From positions 1 through 5,170 of the forward strand of contig JAGACI010000193.1 in the NCBI GenBank assembly GCA_017614185.1: a DNA stretch of 5,170 nucleotides, in the 5' to 3' direction. The notes below the pieces were generated by a model. The model was not told where the DNA came from. It ran no database searches and saw nothing but the letters and a program-made list of their open reading frames with translations. Made by a program: the position numbers and the translations under genes. The stretch is from Lachnospiraceae bacterium. Its GTDB lineage: Bacteria; Bacillota_A; Clostridia; Lachnospirales; Lachnospiraceae. Each line of letters begins with the position of its first letter. Within the stretch, counting starts at the first letter, position 1. This document shows, one piece after another, positions 1 to 5,170 of this stretch.

Positions 1-397
1 ATGCGAGTACATGACAGGCGGTAAGGTAGCTGTCATCGGTCCCACAGGCAAGAACTTTGCGGCAGGTATGAGCGGCGGAGTAGCCTACGTACTTGATGAG
101 GAGAATCACCTTTACAGAAACCTCAATAAGGAAATGGTTCTTATGGAGCAGGTTGAAAGCAAAGTTGATGTTGCCGAACTTAAAGAGATGCTTGAGAATC
201 ATGTAAAATATACTTCTTCAAAGAAGGCAGCAAAGATTCTTAAAGACTTTGATGAGTATCTTCCCAAATTTAAAAAGATTATCCCCGCAGACTACAAGAA
301 GCTTCTTCATTTGATTCATGGCTTCGAGGAGCAGGGAATGAGCAGTGAACAGGCAGCCATTGAGGCATTCAACGCCGGAATAAAGGACGGAAAATAG
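1..397 (+). CDS. gltB: Glutamate synthase large subunit, C-terminal end (partial, 5' truncated by window)
   Basis: This is the tail of the large (glutaminase/synthase) subunit of glutamate synthase, which with GltD converts 2-oxoglutarate plus glutamine to two glutamates in the cytoplasm. The frame is open from the window edge (first whole codon at base 2), giving 131 visible residues; the ATG at 11 is an internal methionine. Visible residues 1-7 (CEYMTGG) and 16-32 (GKNFAAGMSGG then VAYVLD) match the glycine-rich beta-helix of the GltB C-terminal domain. Residues from about 67 onward (H, TSS, ILKDFDEYLPKFKKIIPADY) match the usual end of the family. A short extra helical-looking tail, about residues 108-131, follows, as I recall from other Firmicutes GltB proteins. 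Amidotransferase, FMN and 3Fe-4S regions lie outside the window. The stop is one base before gltD, so the pair is almost certainly cotranscribed. Confidence 0.95.
   Translation, partial: CEYMTGGKVAVIGPTGKNFAAGMSGGVAYVLDEENHLYRNLNKEMVLMEQVESKVDVAELKEMLENHVKYTSSKKAAKILKDFDEYLPKFKKIIPADYKKLLHLIHGFEEQGMSSEQAAIEAFNAGIKDGK
382..387 (+). promoter_or_regulatory. Ribosome binding site of gltD, inside gltB
   Basis: AAAGGA lies 11 bases before the gltD ATG, within the last codons of gltB. With the gltB stop only one base before the gltD start, ribosomes finishing gltB probably help initiate gltD, which would favour balanced synthesis of the two subunits. The spacing is slightly long, so this site is plausible rather than strong. 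Confidence 0.6.
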
Positions 398-398
398 T

Positions 399-1907
399 AT
401 GGGAAAACCAAGCGGATTTTTGGAATACGAAAGAGAAGACAATTTAACAACTCCTCCTCTTGAGAGAATCAAGAACTTCGATGAGTTTCACAAACCCATC
501 TCAAAGGAAAAACGTCTGAAACAGGCAGCAAGATGTATGGAATGCGGTGTTCCTTTCTGCCAGTCGGGTGAGATGATAAGCGGAATGGCATCAGGCTGTC
601 CCCTTCATAACCTGGTACCTGAGACAAACGACGCTTTATACAAAGGAAATGTAGGCCAGGCGTATGAGAGATTAAGCCTTACCCACAGTTTCCCTGAGTT
701 TACTTCAAGGGTATGTCCCGCACTTTGCGAGGCAGCATGTACCTGTTCCGTAAACGGTGAGAGCGTTACCACAAAGGATAACGAAAGATATATCATAGAG
801 TACGCTTATGAGAACGGCCTTGTTAAGGCAAAAGAACCCGCAGTAAGAACAGGCAAAAAGGTTGCGGTTATCGGAAGCGGTCCCTCCGGACTTGCGGCTG
901 CGGCTGCACTTAACAGCAGAGGACATAAGGTGACTGTTTTCGAGAGAAATGACAGAGCGGGCGGACTTTTAAGATACGGTATCCCCAACATGAAACTTGA
1001 TAAGAGGGTCATCGACAGAAGACTTAAGATCATGGAAGATTCCGGCATCGAGTTTAAGTTTAATTCAAACGTAGGCAAAGATGTTAAGGCAAAGGATCTT
1101 CTTAAGGAATATGACCGTATCGTGCTTGCATGCGGAGCCTCAAAGCCAAGAGACATCACAGCTCCCGGAAGAGACGCCAAGGGAATCTATTTTGCTGTTG
1201 ATTTCTTAAGAGAAGTAAGCAAGAAACTCATGGACGAAAACTATGATGTTTCAAAGCTCACAGAGTGTAAAACGATGTCCTGGGGTGACCTTAAAGGCAA
1301 GAGCGTTGTAATCATCGGAGGCGGTGACACGGGTAATGACTGCGTTGCAACATCCATTAGACTTGGCGCGGCAAGTGTTACTCAGCTTGAGATGATGCCA
1401 AAGCCCCCTGTAACAAGAGCAGCTTCAAACCCCTGGCCCGAATGGCCGAAGGTTTTAAAGACAGATTACGGTCAGGAGGAGGCCATTGCGGTATTCGGTC
1501 ATGACCCGAGAATCTATCAGACTACCGTTACCGAGTTCATAAAGGAAAAAAACGGAAACCTCAAGGAACTTAAGACTGTAAAGCTTGAGCCGAAGAAGGA
1601 TGAAAAGACCGGAAGAATGAACATGGTACCCGTTAAAGGCACCGAGGAAATATTAAAGGCTGATTTAGTCCTCATTGCGGCTGGCTTCCTTGGAAGTGAA
1701 GAGTACATCTGTGAAGACTTTAAGGTTGAGAGAAACGCAAGAGGTAACGTTGCCACCGACGAAGGCAAATATGCTACCGCAACAGACAAAATCTTTGCAT
1801 GCGGAGACATGCACAGAGGTCAGTCCCTTGTAGTATGGGCTATTGCTGAAGGAAGAGGAGCTGCCAAAGCGGTTGATGAATCGCTTATGGGCTACACCAA
1901 CTTATAA
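399..1907 (+). CDS. gltD: Glutamate synthase small subunit (NAD(P)H-dependent)
   Basis: This subunit takes electrons from NAD(P)H through FAD and passes them via iron-sulfur centres to GltB for glutamate synthesis. The 502-residue length is normal for the family. The N-terminal part carries the cysteine groups expected of the 4Fe-4S domain: C46, C49, C54, C67, then C106, C110, C114 and C116. Next is the FAD-binding dinucleotide fold with GSGPSG at 159-164 and an acidic E182 at the end of the second strand. A second nucleotide fold for NAD(P)H has GGGDTG at 307-312. The C-terminal FAD-contact motif ACGDMHRGQSLVVWAIAEGR starts at 467. The stretch NPWPEWPKVLKTDYG at 344-358 is typical of true GltD rather than other GltD-like oxidoreductases. 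The start at 399 is supported by AAAGGA at 382-387, inside the end of gltB. All key motifs are intact. The coenzyme preference cannot be read safely from the sequence. Confidence 0.97.
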   Translation: MGKPSGFLEYEREDNLTTPPLERIKNFDEFHKPISKEKRLKQAARCMECGVPFCQSGEMISGMASGCPLHNLVPETNDALYKGNVGQAYERLSLTHSFPEFTSRVCPALCEAACTCSVNGESVTTKDNERYIIEYAYENGLVKAKEPAVRTGKKVAVIGSGPSGLAAAAALNSRGHKVTVFERNDRAGGLLRYGIPNMKLDKRVIDRRLKIMEDSGIEFKFNSNVGKDVKAKDLLKEYDRIVLACGASKPRDITAPGRDAKGIYFAVDFLREVSKKLMDENYDVSKLTECKTMSWGDLKGKSVVIIGGGDTGNDCVATSIRLGAASVTQLEMMPKPPVTRAASNPWPEWPKVLKTDYGQEEAIAVFGHDPRIYQTTVTEFIKEKNGNLKELKTVKLEPKKDEKTGRMNMVPVKGTEEILKADLVLIAAGFLGSEEYICEDFKVERNARGNVATDEGKYATATDKIFACGDMHRGQSLVVWAIAEGRGAAKAVDESLMGYTNL

Positions 1908-1911
1908 GATT

Positions 1912-1916
1912 GGGAG
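1912..1916 (+). promoter_or_regulatory. Ribosome binding site of dapF
   Basis: GGGAG lies 9 bases before the dapF ATG in the 18-base gap after gltD. The gap is too short to hold a promoter, so dapF depends on upstream transcription or on a promoter within gltD that I cannot identify. Confidence 0.7.
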
Positions 1917-1925
1917 TCAGATACC

Positions 1926-2795
1926 ATGAAGATAGATTTTACCAAGATGGAAGGATGCGGGAATGATTACGTCTATATTGACGGCTCAAAGTTTCCTTTC
2001 TCTGATGATAAGAAACCTGATTTTGTCCGCTTTGTAAGCGACAGACATTTCGGAATAGGCTCTGATGGAGTCATCTTTATAAATTCCGGAAAGATTGCCG
2101 ATTATGAGATGGAGATGTACAACGCTGACGGAAGCAGATCCGAGATGTGCGGAAACGGTATAAGATGTGTCGCCAAGTACGTATATGACAAGGGATACTG
2201 GACGAGAAACAGCGTTGATATCGAGAGCTTTGGCAAGATTAAGCACATCAGTTTAAAGGTCGTTGACGGTGAGGTCGTATCCGCCTTGGTGGATATGGGT
2301 GAGCCTGTATTGGAGCCCTCAAAGGTACCGGTTAATCAGGATTTAATTCCTGCAGACACCGAAAAAGTTGTTATGCTTCCTGTATCTGTAGATGGCAAGG
2401 AGTACAAGGTAACCGCAGTTTCCATGGGTAATCCTCACGGAATAGTTTATGTTGACGATGTGGACAACCTTGATATCAAGTCAATCGGTCCCAAGCTTGA
2501 GAATCATCCCTTCTTTCCAAACAGAGCCAACATCGAGTTTGTTCAAAACATTGATAAGAACCATGTAAAGATGAGAGTCTGGGAGAGAGGAACAGGAGAG
2601 ACTATGGCCTGCGGTACAGGCTGTTGCGCTCTTACAGTTGCCGGAGTCCTTAACGGATTCTATGAAAGAGATGATGAAATCGAGATAAATGTCCTTGGAG
2701 GAATTATTAAAACAAGATTTTCCTCGGACAATCATGTATATATGGAAGGCCCTGCCAAAGCGGCTTTCGAGGGAGTAATAGAATGGCAAGCGTAA
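1926..2795 (+). CDS. dapF: Diaminopimelate epimerase
   Basis: DapF interconverts LL- and meso-diaminopimelate without a cofactor, using two cysteines as acid and base; the product feeds lysine synthesis and peptidoglycan cross-bridges. The first catalytic cysteine is C75 in EMCGNGIR (73-80) and the second is C229 in MACGTG (227-232). Other family landmarks are GCGNDYVYID at 10-19, NADGSR at 66-71, MGNPHG at 167-172, ANIEF at 201-205 and ERGTGET at 220-226. The 289 residues are slightly longer than the roughly 275 of well-studied enzymes. The extra length appears to sit mainly in the middle linker (about 131-162), and both halves of the pseudo-symmetric fold are complete. The residue before the conserved C233 is also a cysteine (C232), where alanine is usual. 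It starts 18 bases after gltD and overlaps dapL by 13 bases, giving a gltB-gltD-dapF-dapL unit. Confidence 0.97.
   Translation: MKIDFTKMEGCGNDYVYIDGSKFPFSDDKKPDFVRFVSDRHFGIGSDGVIFINSGKIADYEMEMYNADGSRSEMCGNGIRCVAKYVYDKGYWTRNSVDIESFGKIKHISLKVVDGEVVSALVDMGEPVLEPSKVPVNQDLIPADTEKVVMLPVSVDGKEYKVTAVSMGNPHGIVYVDDVDNLDIKSIGPKLENHPFFPNRANIEFVQNIDKNHVKMRVWERGTGETMACGTGCCALTVAGVLNGFYERDDEIEINVLGGIIKTRFSSDNHVYMEGPAKAAFEGVIEWQA
2770..2775 (+). promoter_or_regulatory. Ribosome binding site of dapL, inside dapF
   Basis: AGGGAG lies 7 bases before the dapL ATG and wholly within dapF codons. It fixes the dapL start at 2783 and therefore the 13-base dapF/dapL overlap, suggesting translational coupling. Confidence 0.75.
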
Positions 2796-4003
2796 ACAGA
2801 AACTACACATTGCTAAGGGGAAGTTATCTTTTTAGCGACATAGCAAAGAAGATTAAGAAGTTTTCGGAGGAAAATCCCAAGGCCGATATCATAAGACTCG
2901 GAATCGGTGATGTAACAAGACCTCTTCCGCCATCTGTAATAGAGGCTTTGCATAAGGGCGTTGATGAGATGGCAGATGCATCTACCTTTAAGGGTTATGC
3001 ACCCGATCTTGGATATGAGTTTCTAAGAAACGCCATCGCTGACAATGATTATAAATCAAGAGGCTGTGATATAAGACCCGATGAAATCTTTGTATCCGAC
3101 GGAGCAAAGAGTGATGCCGGAAACATCCAGGAAATCTTCGGACCCGATAACAAAGTCGGAGTATGCGACCCTGTGTATCCCGTTTACGTTGATACAAACG
3201 TAATGGCAGGAAGGGCAGGAAGCTTTATTGAGGAGTGTGGTGCATGGAGCGATATCATTTACATGCCCTGTACACCTGACAACAATTTTGTCCCCGAGAT
3301 TCCGGGGGAGAAGCCTGATATCATTTATCTTTGTTTCCCCAATAACCCTACAGGCGCCGTTATCGACAAGGCAAGCCTTCAAAAGTGGGTTGATTACGCC
3401 AACAAAGAGGGCAGTGTCATAATATACGATGCTGCATATGAAGCATATATTACCGAGGATTCAATCCCTCATACTATTTTTGAATGCGCCGGTGCCAGGA
3501 CCTGCGCGATTGAGATAAGAAGCTTCTCAAAGAATGCGGGATTTACCGGGCTTCGTCTTGGATATACCGTAATCCCTTCAGACCTTGTGGTAGACGGTGT
3601 TAAGCTTAGAGATTTATGGGCAAGACGTCACGGTACCAAGTATAACGGAGCACCCTATATCGTACAGAAAGCCGGCGAGGCAATCTATTCCGAAAAGGGC
3701 AAAAAAGAAGTAAGAGAGCTTGTCTCTTACTACATGGATAACGCTTCTATTATCTTAAACGGATTGGAGAGGGCTGGGTTTACTGCTTACGGTGGCGTGA
3801 ATGCACCCTACATCTGGCTTAAGACACCCGAAAAGATGGGCTCATGGCAGTTCTTCGATAAGCTCCTTGAAGAAGCCAACGTGGTCGGAACACCCGGTGT
3901 GGGATTCGGAGCTCACGGTGAAGGCTTCTTAAGGCTCACAGCCTTTGGTGATAAGGAGCGTACCAGGGAAGCGGTTGAACGTATAGTCAAAACTATGAGT
4001 TAA
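2783..4003 (+). CDS. dapL: LL-diaminopimelate aminotransferase
   Basis: DapL is a PLP-dependent class I/II aminotransferase that converts tetrahydrodipicolinate to LL-diaminopimelate in one step with glutamate as amino donor. This bypasses the acylated intermediates of the DapD/DapC/DapE route. The 406-residue length fits the family. The PLP lysine is K250 in SFSKNAGFTGLR (247-258). Other visible motifs are GIGDVTRPLPP (40-50), GYAPDLGY (71-78), VSDGAKSD (104-111), DPVYPVY (129-135), PNNPTG (186-191), YDAAYEAY (215-222) and the arginine-bearing GFLRLTAFG (381-389, R384), which should contact the substrate carboxylate. These distinguish DapL from AspC or ArgD. The start at 2783 gives the expected short N-terminus ending in GSYLF, and AGGGAG lies at 2770-2775. 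It follows dapF, which uses its product. Its stop codon overlaps the stop of the opposing trpA. Being the only DapL-type gene is not testable here. Confidence 0.95.
   Translation: MASVNRNYTLLRGSYLFSDIAKKIKKFSEENPKADIIRLGIGDVTRPLPPSVIEALHKGVDEMADASTFKGYAPDLGYEFLRNAIADNDYKSRGCDIRPDEIFVSDGAKSDAGNIQEIFGPDNKVGVCDPVYPVYVDTNVMAGRAGSFIEECGAWSDIIYMPCTPDNNFVPEIPGEKPDIIYLCFPNNPTGAVIDKASLQKWVDYANKEGSVIIYDAAYEAYITEDSIPHTIFECAGARTCAIEIRSFSKNAGFTGLRLGYTVIPSDLVVDGVKLRDLWARRHGTKYNGAPYIVQKAGEAIYSEKGKKEVRELVSYYMDNASIILNGLERAGFTAYGGVNAPYIWLKTPEKMGSWQFFDKLLEEANVVGTPGVGFGAHGEGFLRLTAFGDKERTREAVERIVKTMS
3701..3731 (-). terminator. Candidate intrinsic terminator for the trpBA unit, embedded antisense in dapL
   Basis: A perfect 9-base inverted repeat, AGTAAGAGA (3709-3717) and TCTCTTACT (3723-3731), encloses a five-base loop. 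On the minus strand the stem is followed by TC and six T (3706-3701). The T-run is on the side that fits transcripts leaving trpA, whose stop is about 270 bases upstream. The stem is modest in GC (3 of 9 pairs). The same bases encode KGKKEVRELVSYYM of DapL, so the structure may be partly fortuitous. Confidence 0.42.
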
Positions 4004-4767
4004 AGAGCTTCCTTCATTGATTTAACATATTCTCCGACATACTTCGGAGCATCTTTACCATACTTTTCAAGAATCTTTATAATGGCCGACCCTACGATGG
4101 CTCCATCGGAAAGGGAGGCCATTTTTTGTGCCTGCTCGGGAGTTGAGATACCGAAACCGATGGCAACGGGTACATCAGTGCTCTGTCTTATAACGTCAAC
4201 GATTGACTTAAGATCAGTCTTAATCTCGCTTCTTGTTCCGGTAACTCCTAGGCTTGATACAAGATAGATAAAGCCTGTGGCTTCCTTTGCAATCATTGAG
4301 ATCCTGTTCTCGGATGTGGGAGCAATAAGAGATATTAAATCCACATTATATTTCTTGCATATAGGCTGAAATTCATCTTTTTCCTCGAAAGGAAGGTCGG
4401 GAAGGATGAGACCGTCAATTCCGATTTCATCACAGGTCTTTATAAATGTTTCTGCCCCGTAAGAATATACGACATTGGCATATGTCATAAACACCATGGG
4501 AACAGACACTTCTTTTCTTAAATCCTTAACGAAATCAAATATCTTGTCTGTGGTAACTCCACCGCTTAATGCTCTTATGTTGGCGCCCTGAATTACGGGG
4601 CCTTCAGCAGTAGGGTCTGAGAAGGGTATGCCAAGCTCGATTAAATCTGCGCCGTTTTTTACTGCCTCAATGACAGCGGCCTTGGTTGTTTCAAGGTCAG
4701 GATCTCCGCAGGTTATAAAGGCTATGAATGCCTTTCCGTTTTCAAATGCTTTCTTAATGTTACTCAT
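4000..4767 (-). CDS. trpA: Tryptophan synthase alpha subunit
   Basis: TrpA cleaves indole-3-glycerol phosphate to indole and glyceraldehyde-3-phosphate and channels indole to TrpB. The 255-residue protein is a complete TIM barrel. Motifs are FITCGDP (17-23), ELGIPFSDP (44-52), GPVIQ (56-60), MTYAN (94-98), LPDLP (122-126), [10 protein letters not shown] (168-177), GFGIS (204-208) and the phosphate-binding GSAII (226-230). E44 aligns with the catalytic Glu49 of the E. coli enzyme. The second catalytic position, Asp60 in E. coli, is glutamate here (E55). The start at 4767 is preferred over the upstream ATG at 4803 because a strong AGGGGAGG sits 6 bases upstream, the N-terminus then has family length, and the longer form would add 12 unrelated residues. 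The gene overlaps trpB by 8 bases, implying coupled translation of the two partner subunits. Its stop overlaps that of dapL on the other strand. Confidence 0.97.
   Translation of the reverse strand: MSNIKKAFENGKAFIAFITCGDPDLETTKAAVIEAVKNGADLIELGIPFSDPTAEGPVIQGANIRALSGGVTTDKIFDFVKDLRKEVSVPMVFMTYANVVYSYGAETFIKTCDEIGIDGLILPDLPFEEKDEFQPICKKYNVDLISLIAPTSENRISMIAKEATGFIYLVSSLGVTGTRSEIKTDLKSIVDVIRQSTDVPVAIGFGISTPEQAQKMASLSDGAIVGSAIIKILEKYGKDAPKYVGEYVKSMKEAL
4032..4049. other. Short perfect hairpin just past the dapL stop, inside trpA
   Basis: CTCCGA (4032-4037) and TCGGAG (4044-4049) form a six-pair stem around a six-base loop, 29 bases after the dapL stop. No T-run follows on either strand, so it is not a standard terminator. 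It could at most add structure to the 3' end of the dapL transcript or to the end of the trpA message. Confidence 0.25.
4081..4127 (+). terminator. Candidate intrinsic terminator for the gltBD-dapF-dapL unit, embedded antisense in trpA
   Basis: AATGGCC (4081-4087) pairs perfectly with GGCCATT (4117-4123), and a run of six T follows from 4122. Inside, CCCT (4090-4093) pairs with AGGG (4112-4115), and CGATG (4095-4099) pairs with CATCG (4104-4108) around a four-base loop. This makes a long, interrupted hairpin of about 16 pairs. The T-run is only on the plus-strand side, so the direction fits transcripts coming from dapL, whose stop is about 78 bases upstream. The same bases encode the conserved [14 protein letters not shown] region of TrpA, so the structure could be a coding by-product. 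No folding energy was computed. Confidence 0.45.
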
Positions 4768-5170
4768 GGATATCCTCCCCTCTGTAACGTGCGATTGCCG
4801 CACAGTCTTTATCGCCTCTTCCTGAGATTGTGATTACGATTATCTTATCTTTATCCATTGTGGGAGCAATCTTCATTGCATGAGCCACAGCGTGAGCCGA
4901 TTCGATTGCGGGGATGATTCCCTCGGTCTTTGCAAGGTATTCAAATGCGTTAACGGCTTCATCATCGGTGATTGCCACGTATTCGGCTCTTCCCGAATCA
5001 TGAAGGTAAGCGTGTTCGGGTCCGATTCCGGGATAGTCTAGGCCTGCCGAAATTGAGTATACGGGAGCAATCTGGCCGTATTTATCCTGGCAGAAATATG
5101 ACTTCATTCCGTGGAAGATACCAACGCTTCCGGTATTGATGGTAGCAGCGGTCTCAAAGGTGTCGATTCC
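4760..5170 (-). CDS. trpB: Tryptophan synthase beta subunit, C-terminal part (partial, 5' end beyond window)
   Basis: TrpB condenses indole with serine to tryptophan using PLP, in an alpha2-beta2 complex with TrpA. The last 136 residues are visible, about a third of the usual roughly 395; the reading frame is open to the window edge. The visible fragment begins [11 protein letters not shown] and contains [10 protein letters not shown] (20-29), [19 protein letters not shown] (38-56), ITDDEA (67-72), [13 protein letters not shown] (86-98) and ISGRGDKD (115-122). E90 aligns with the E. coli Glu350 near the PLP, and S116 with Ser377, which contacts the pyridine nitrogen. The wording identifies the standard trp-operon TrpB1 type rather than the stand-alone TrpB2 type. 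The catalytic lysine and the glycine-rich phosphate loop are outside the window. The stop lies inside the start of trpA. Confidence 0.97.
   Translation of the reverse strand, partial: GIDTFETAATINTGSVGIFHGMKSYFCQDKYGQIAPVYSISAGLDYPGIGPEHAYLHDSGRAEYVAITDDEAVNAFEYLAKTEGIIPAIESAHAVAHAMKIAPTMDKDKIIVITISGRGDKDCAAIARYRGEDIHE
4774..4781 (-). promoter_or_regulatory. Ribosome binding site of trpA, inside trpB
   Basis: Read on the minus strand, AGGGGAGG lies 6 bases before the ATG at 4767 and within the last codons of trpB. It is the strongest site in the window and decides the trpA start against the in-frame ATG at 4803. Confidence 0.85.

Noticed and set aside
806..1180. 124-codon minus-strand ORF opposite gltD
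   Set aside because: Shadow of a highly conserved FAD-binding region of gltD, with no recognisable domain and no supporting context.
1546..1589. A-run followed by inverted repeat CTCAAG/CTTGAG inside gltD, a possible minus-strand terminator
   Set aside because: The stem is six pairs with an 18-base loop and is separated from the A-run; no minus-strand gene lies there to terminate.
1908..1925. Possible promoter or regulatory leader between gltD and dapF
   Set aside because: Eighteen bases hold only a ribosome site; no -35/-10 pair or leader structure fits.
2481..2810. 109-codon minus-strand ORF across the dapF/dapL junction
   Set aside because: It lies entirely opposite two strongly supported genes, and its translation looks like antisense coding noise.
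3056..3382. 108-codon minus-strand ORF opposite dapL
   Set aside because: Shadow frame with no family features; dapL is intact throughout.
3931..3945. Small hairpin AAGGCT/AGCCTT near the dapL end
   Set aside because: Only a three-base loop and no T-run on either strand; likely chance within coding sequence.
4655..4660. Run of six T inside the trpA region, a possible plus-strand terminator
   Set aside because: I find no stem immediately upstream of it.
4768..4803. Upstream in-frame ATG that would give TrpA 12 more residues
   Set aside because: The extra residues do not resemble the TrpA N-terminus, would overlap trpB by 44 bases, and the ATG at 4767 has a much better ribosome site.
4760..5107. 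Reading the minus-strand ORF from 5107 as a stand-alone 115-residue protein
   Set aside because: The frame stays open to the window edge and upstream codons continue TrpB sequence (FETAATI, GIFHG); the methionine at 5107 is internal.

Overview
This window is ordinary core amino-acid metabolism from what looks like an anaerobic, low-to-moderate-GC Gram-positive bacterium, most likely a Lachnospiraceae-type Clostridia member. That placement is an inference from gene content, the strong preference for AGA arginine codons, the purine-rich ribosome binding sites, and protein wording recalled from that group. It was not tested by a search. Six protein genes fill almost every base. No gap exceeds 18 bases, and I see no RNA gene, mobile element, CRISPR array, riboswitch or promoter.

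Left block, plus strand, 1 to 4003: the 3' end of gltB (glutamate synthase large subunit), complete gltD (small subunit), complete dapF (diaminopimelate epimerase) and complete dapL (LL-diaminopimelate aminotransferase). Spacings are 1 base, 18 bases and a 13-base overlap, so this reads as one transcription unit whose promoter lies outside the window. GltBD makes glutamate from 2-oxoglutarate and glutamine. DapL uses glutamate to convert tetrahydrodipicolinate directly to LL-diaminopimelate, and DapF converts that to the meso form for lysine and peptidoglycan. The 2-oxoglutarate released by DapL is a substrate of GltBD, so the cluster makes metabolic sense as an amino-donor loop.

Right block, minus strand, 5170 down to 4000: the 3' part of trpB and complete trpA, the two subunits of tryptophan synthase, overlapping by 8 bases. 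This looks like the distal end of a trp operon.

The most interesting spot is where the two blocks meet head-on. The stop codons of dapL and trpA overlap within the four bases TTAA at 4000-4003, leaving no room for a terminator between the genes. Instead, a hairpin with a T-run oriented to stop plus-strand transcripts lies inside trpA (4081-4127). A second hairpin with a T-rich tail oriented to stop minus-strand transcripts lies inside dapL (3701-3731). If both work, the two mRNAs would share about 430 bases of complementary 3' sequence, giving a possible antisense link between the diaminopimelate/glutamate and tryptophan units. This is a sequence-based proposal, not a demonstrated system. I found no convincing evidence of a wholly new biological system here.
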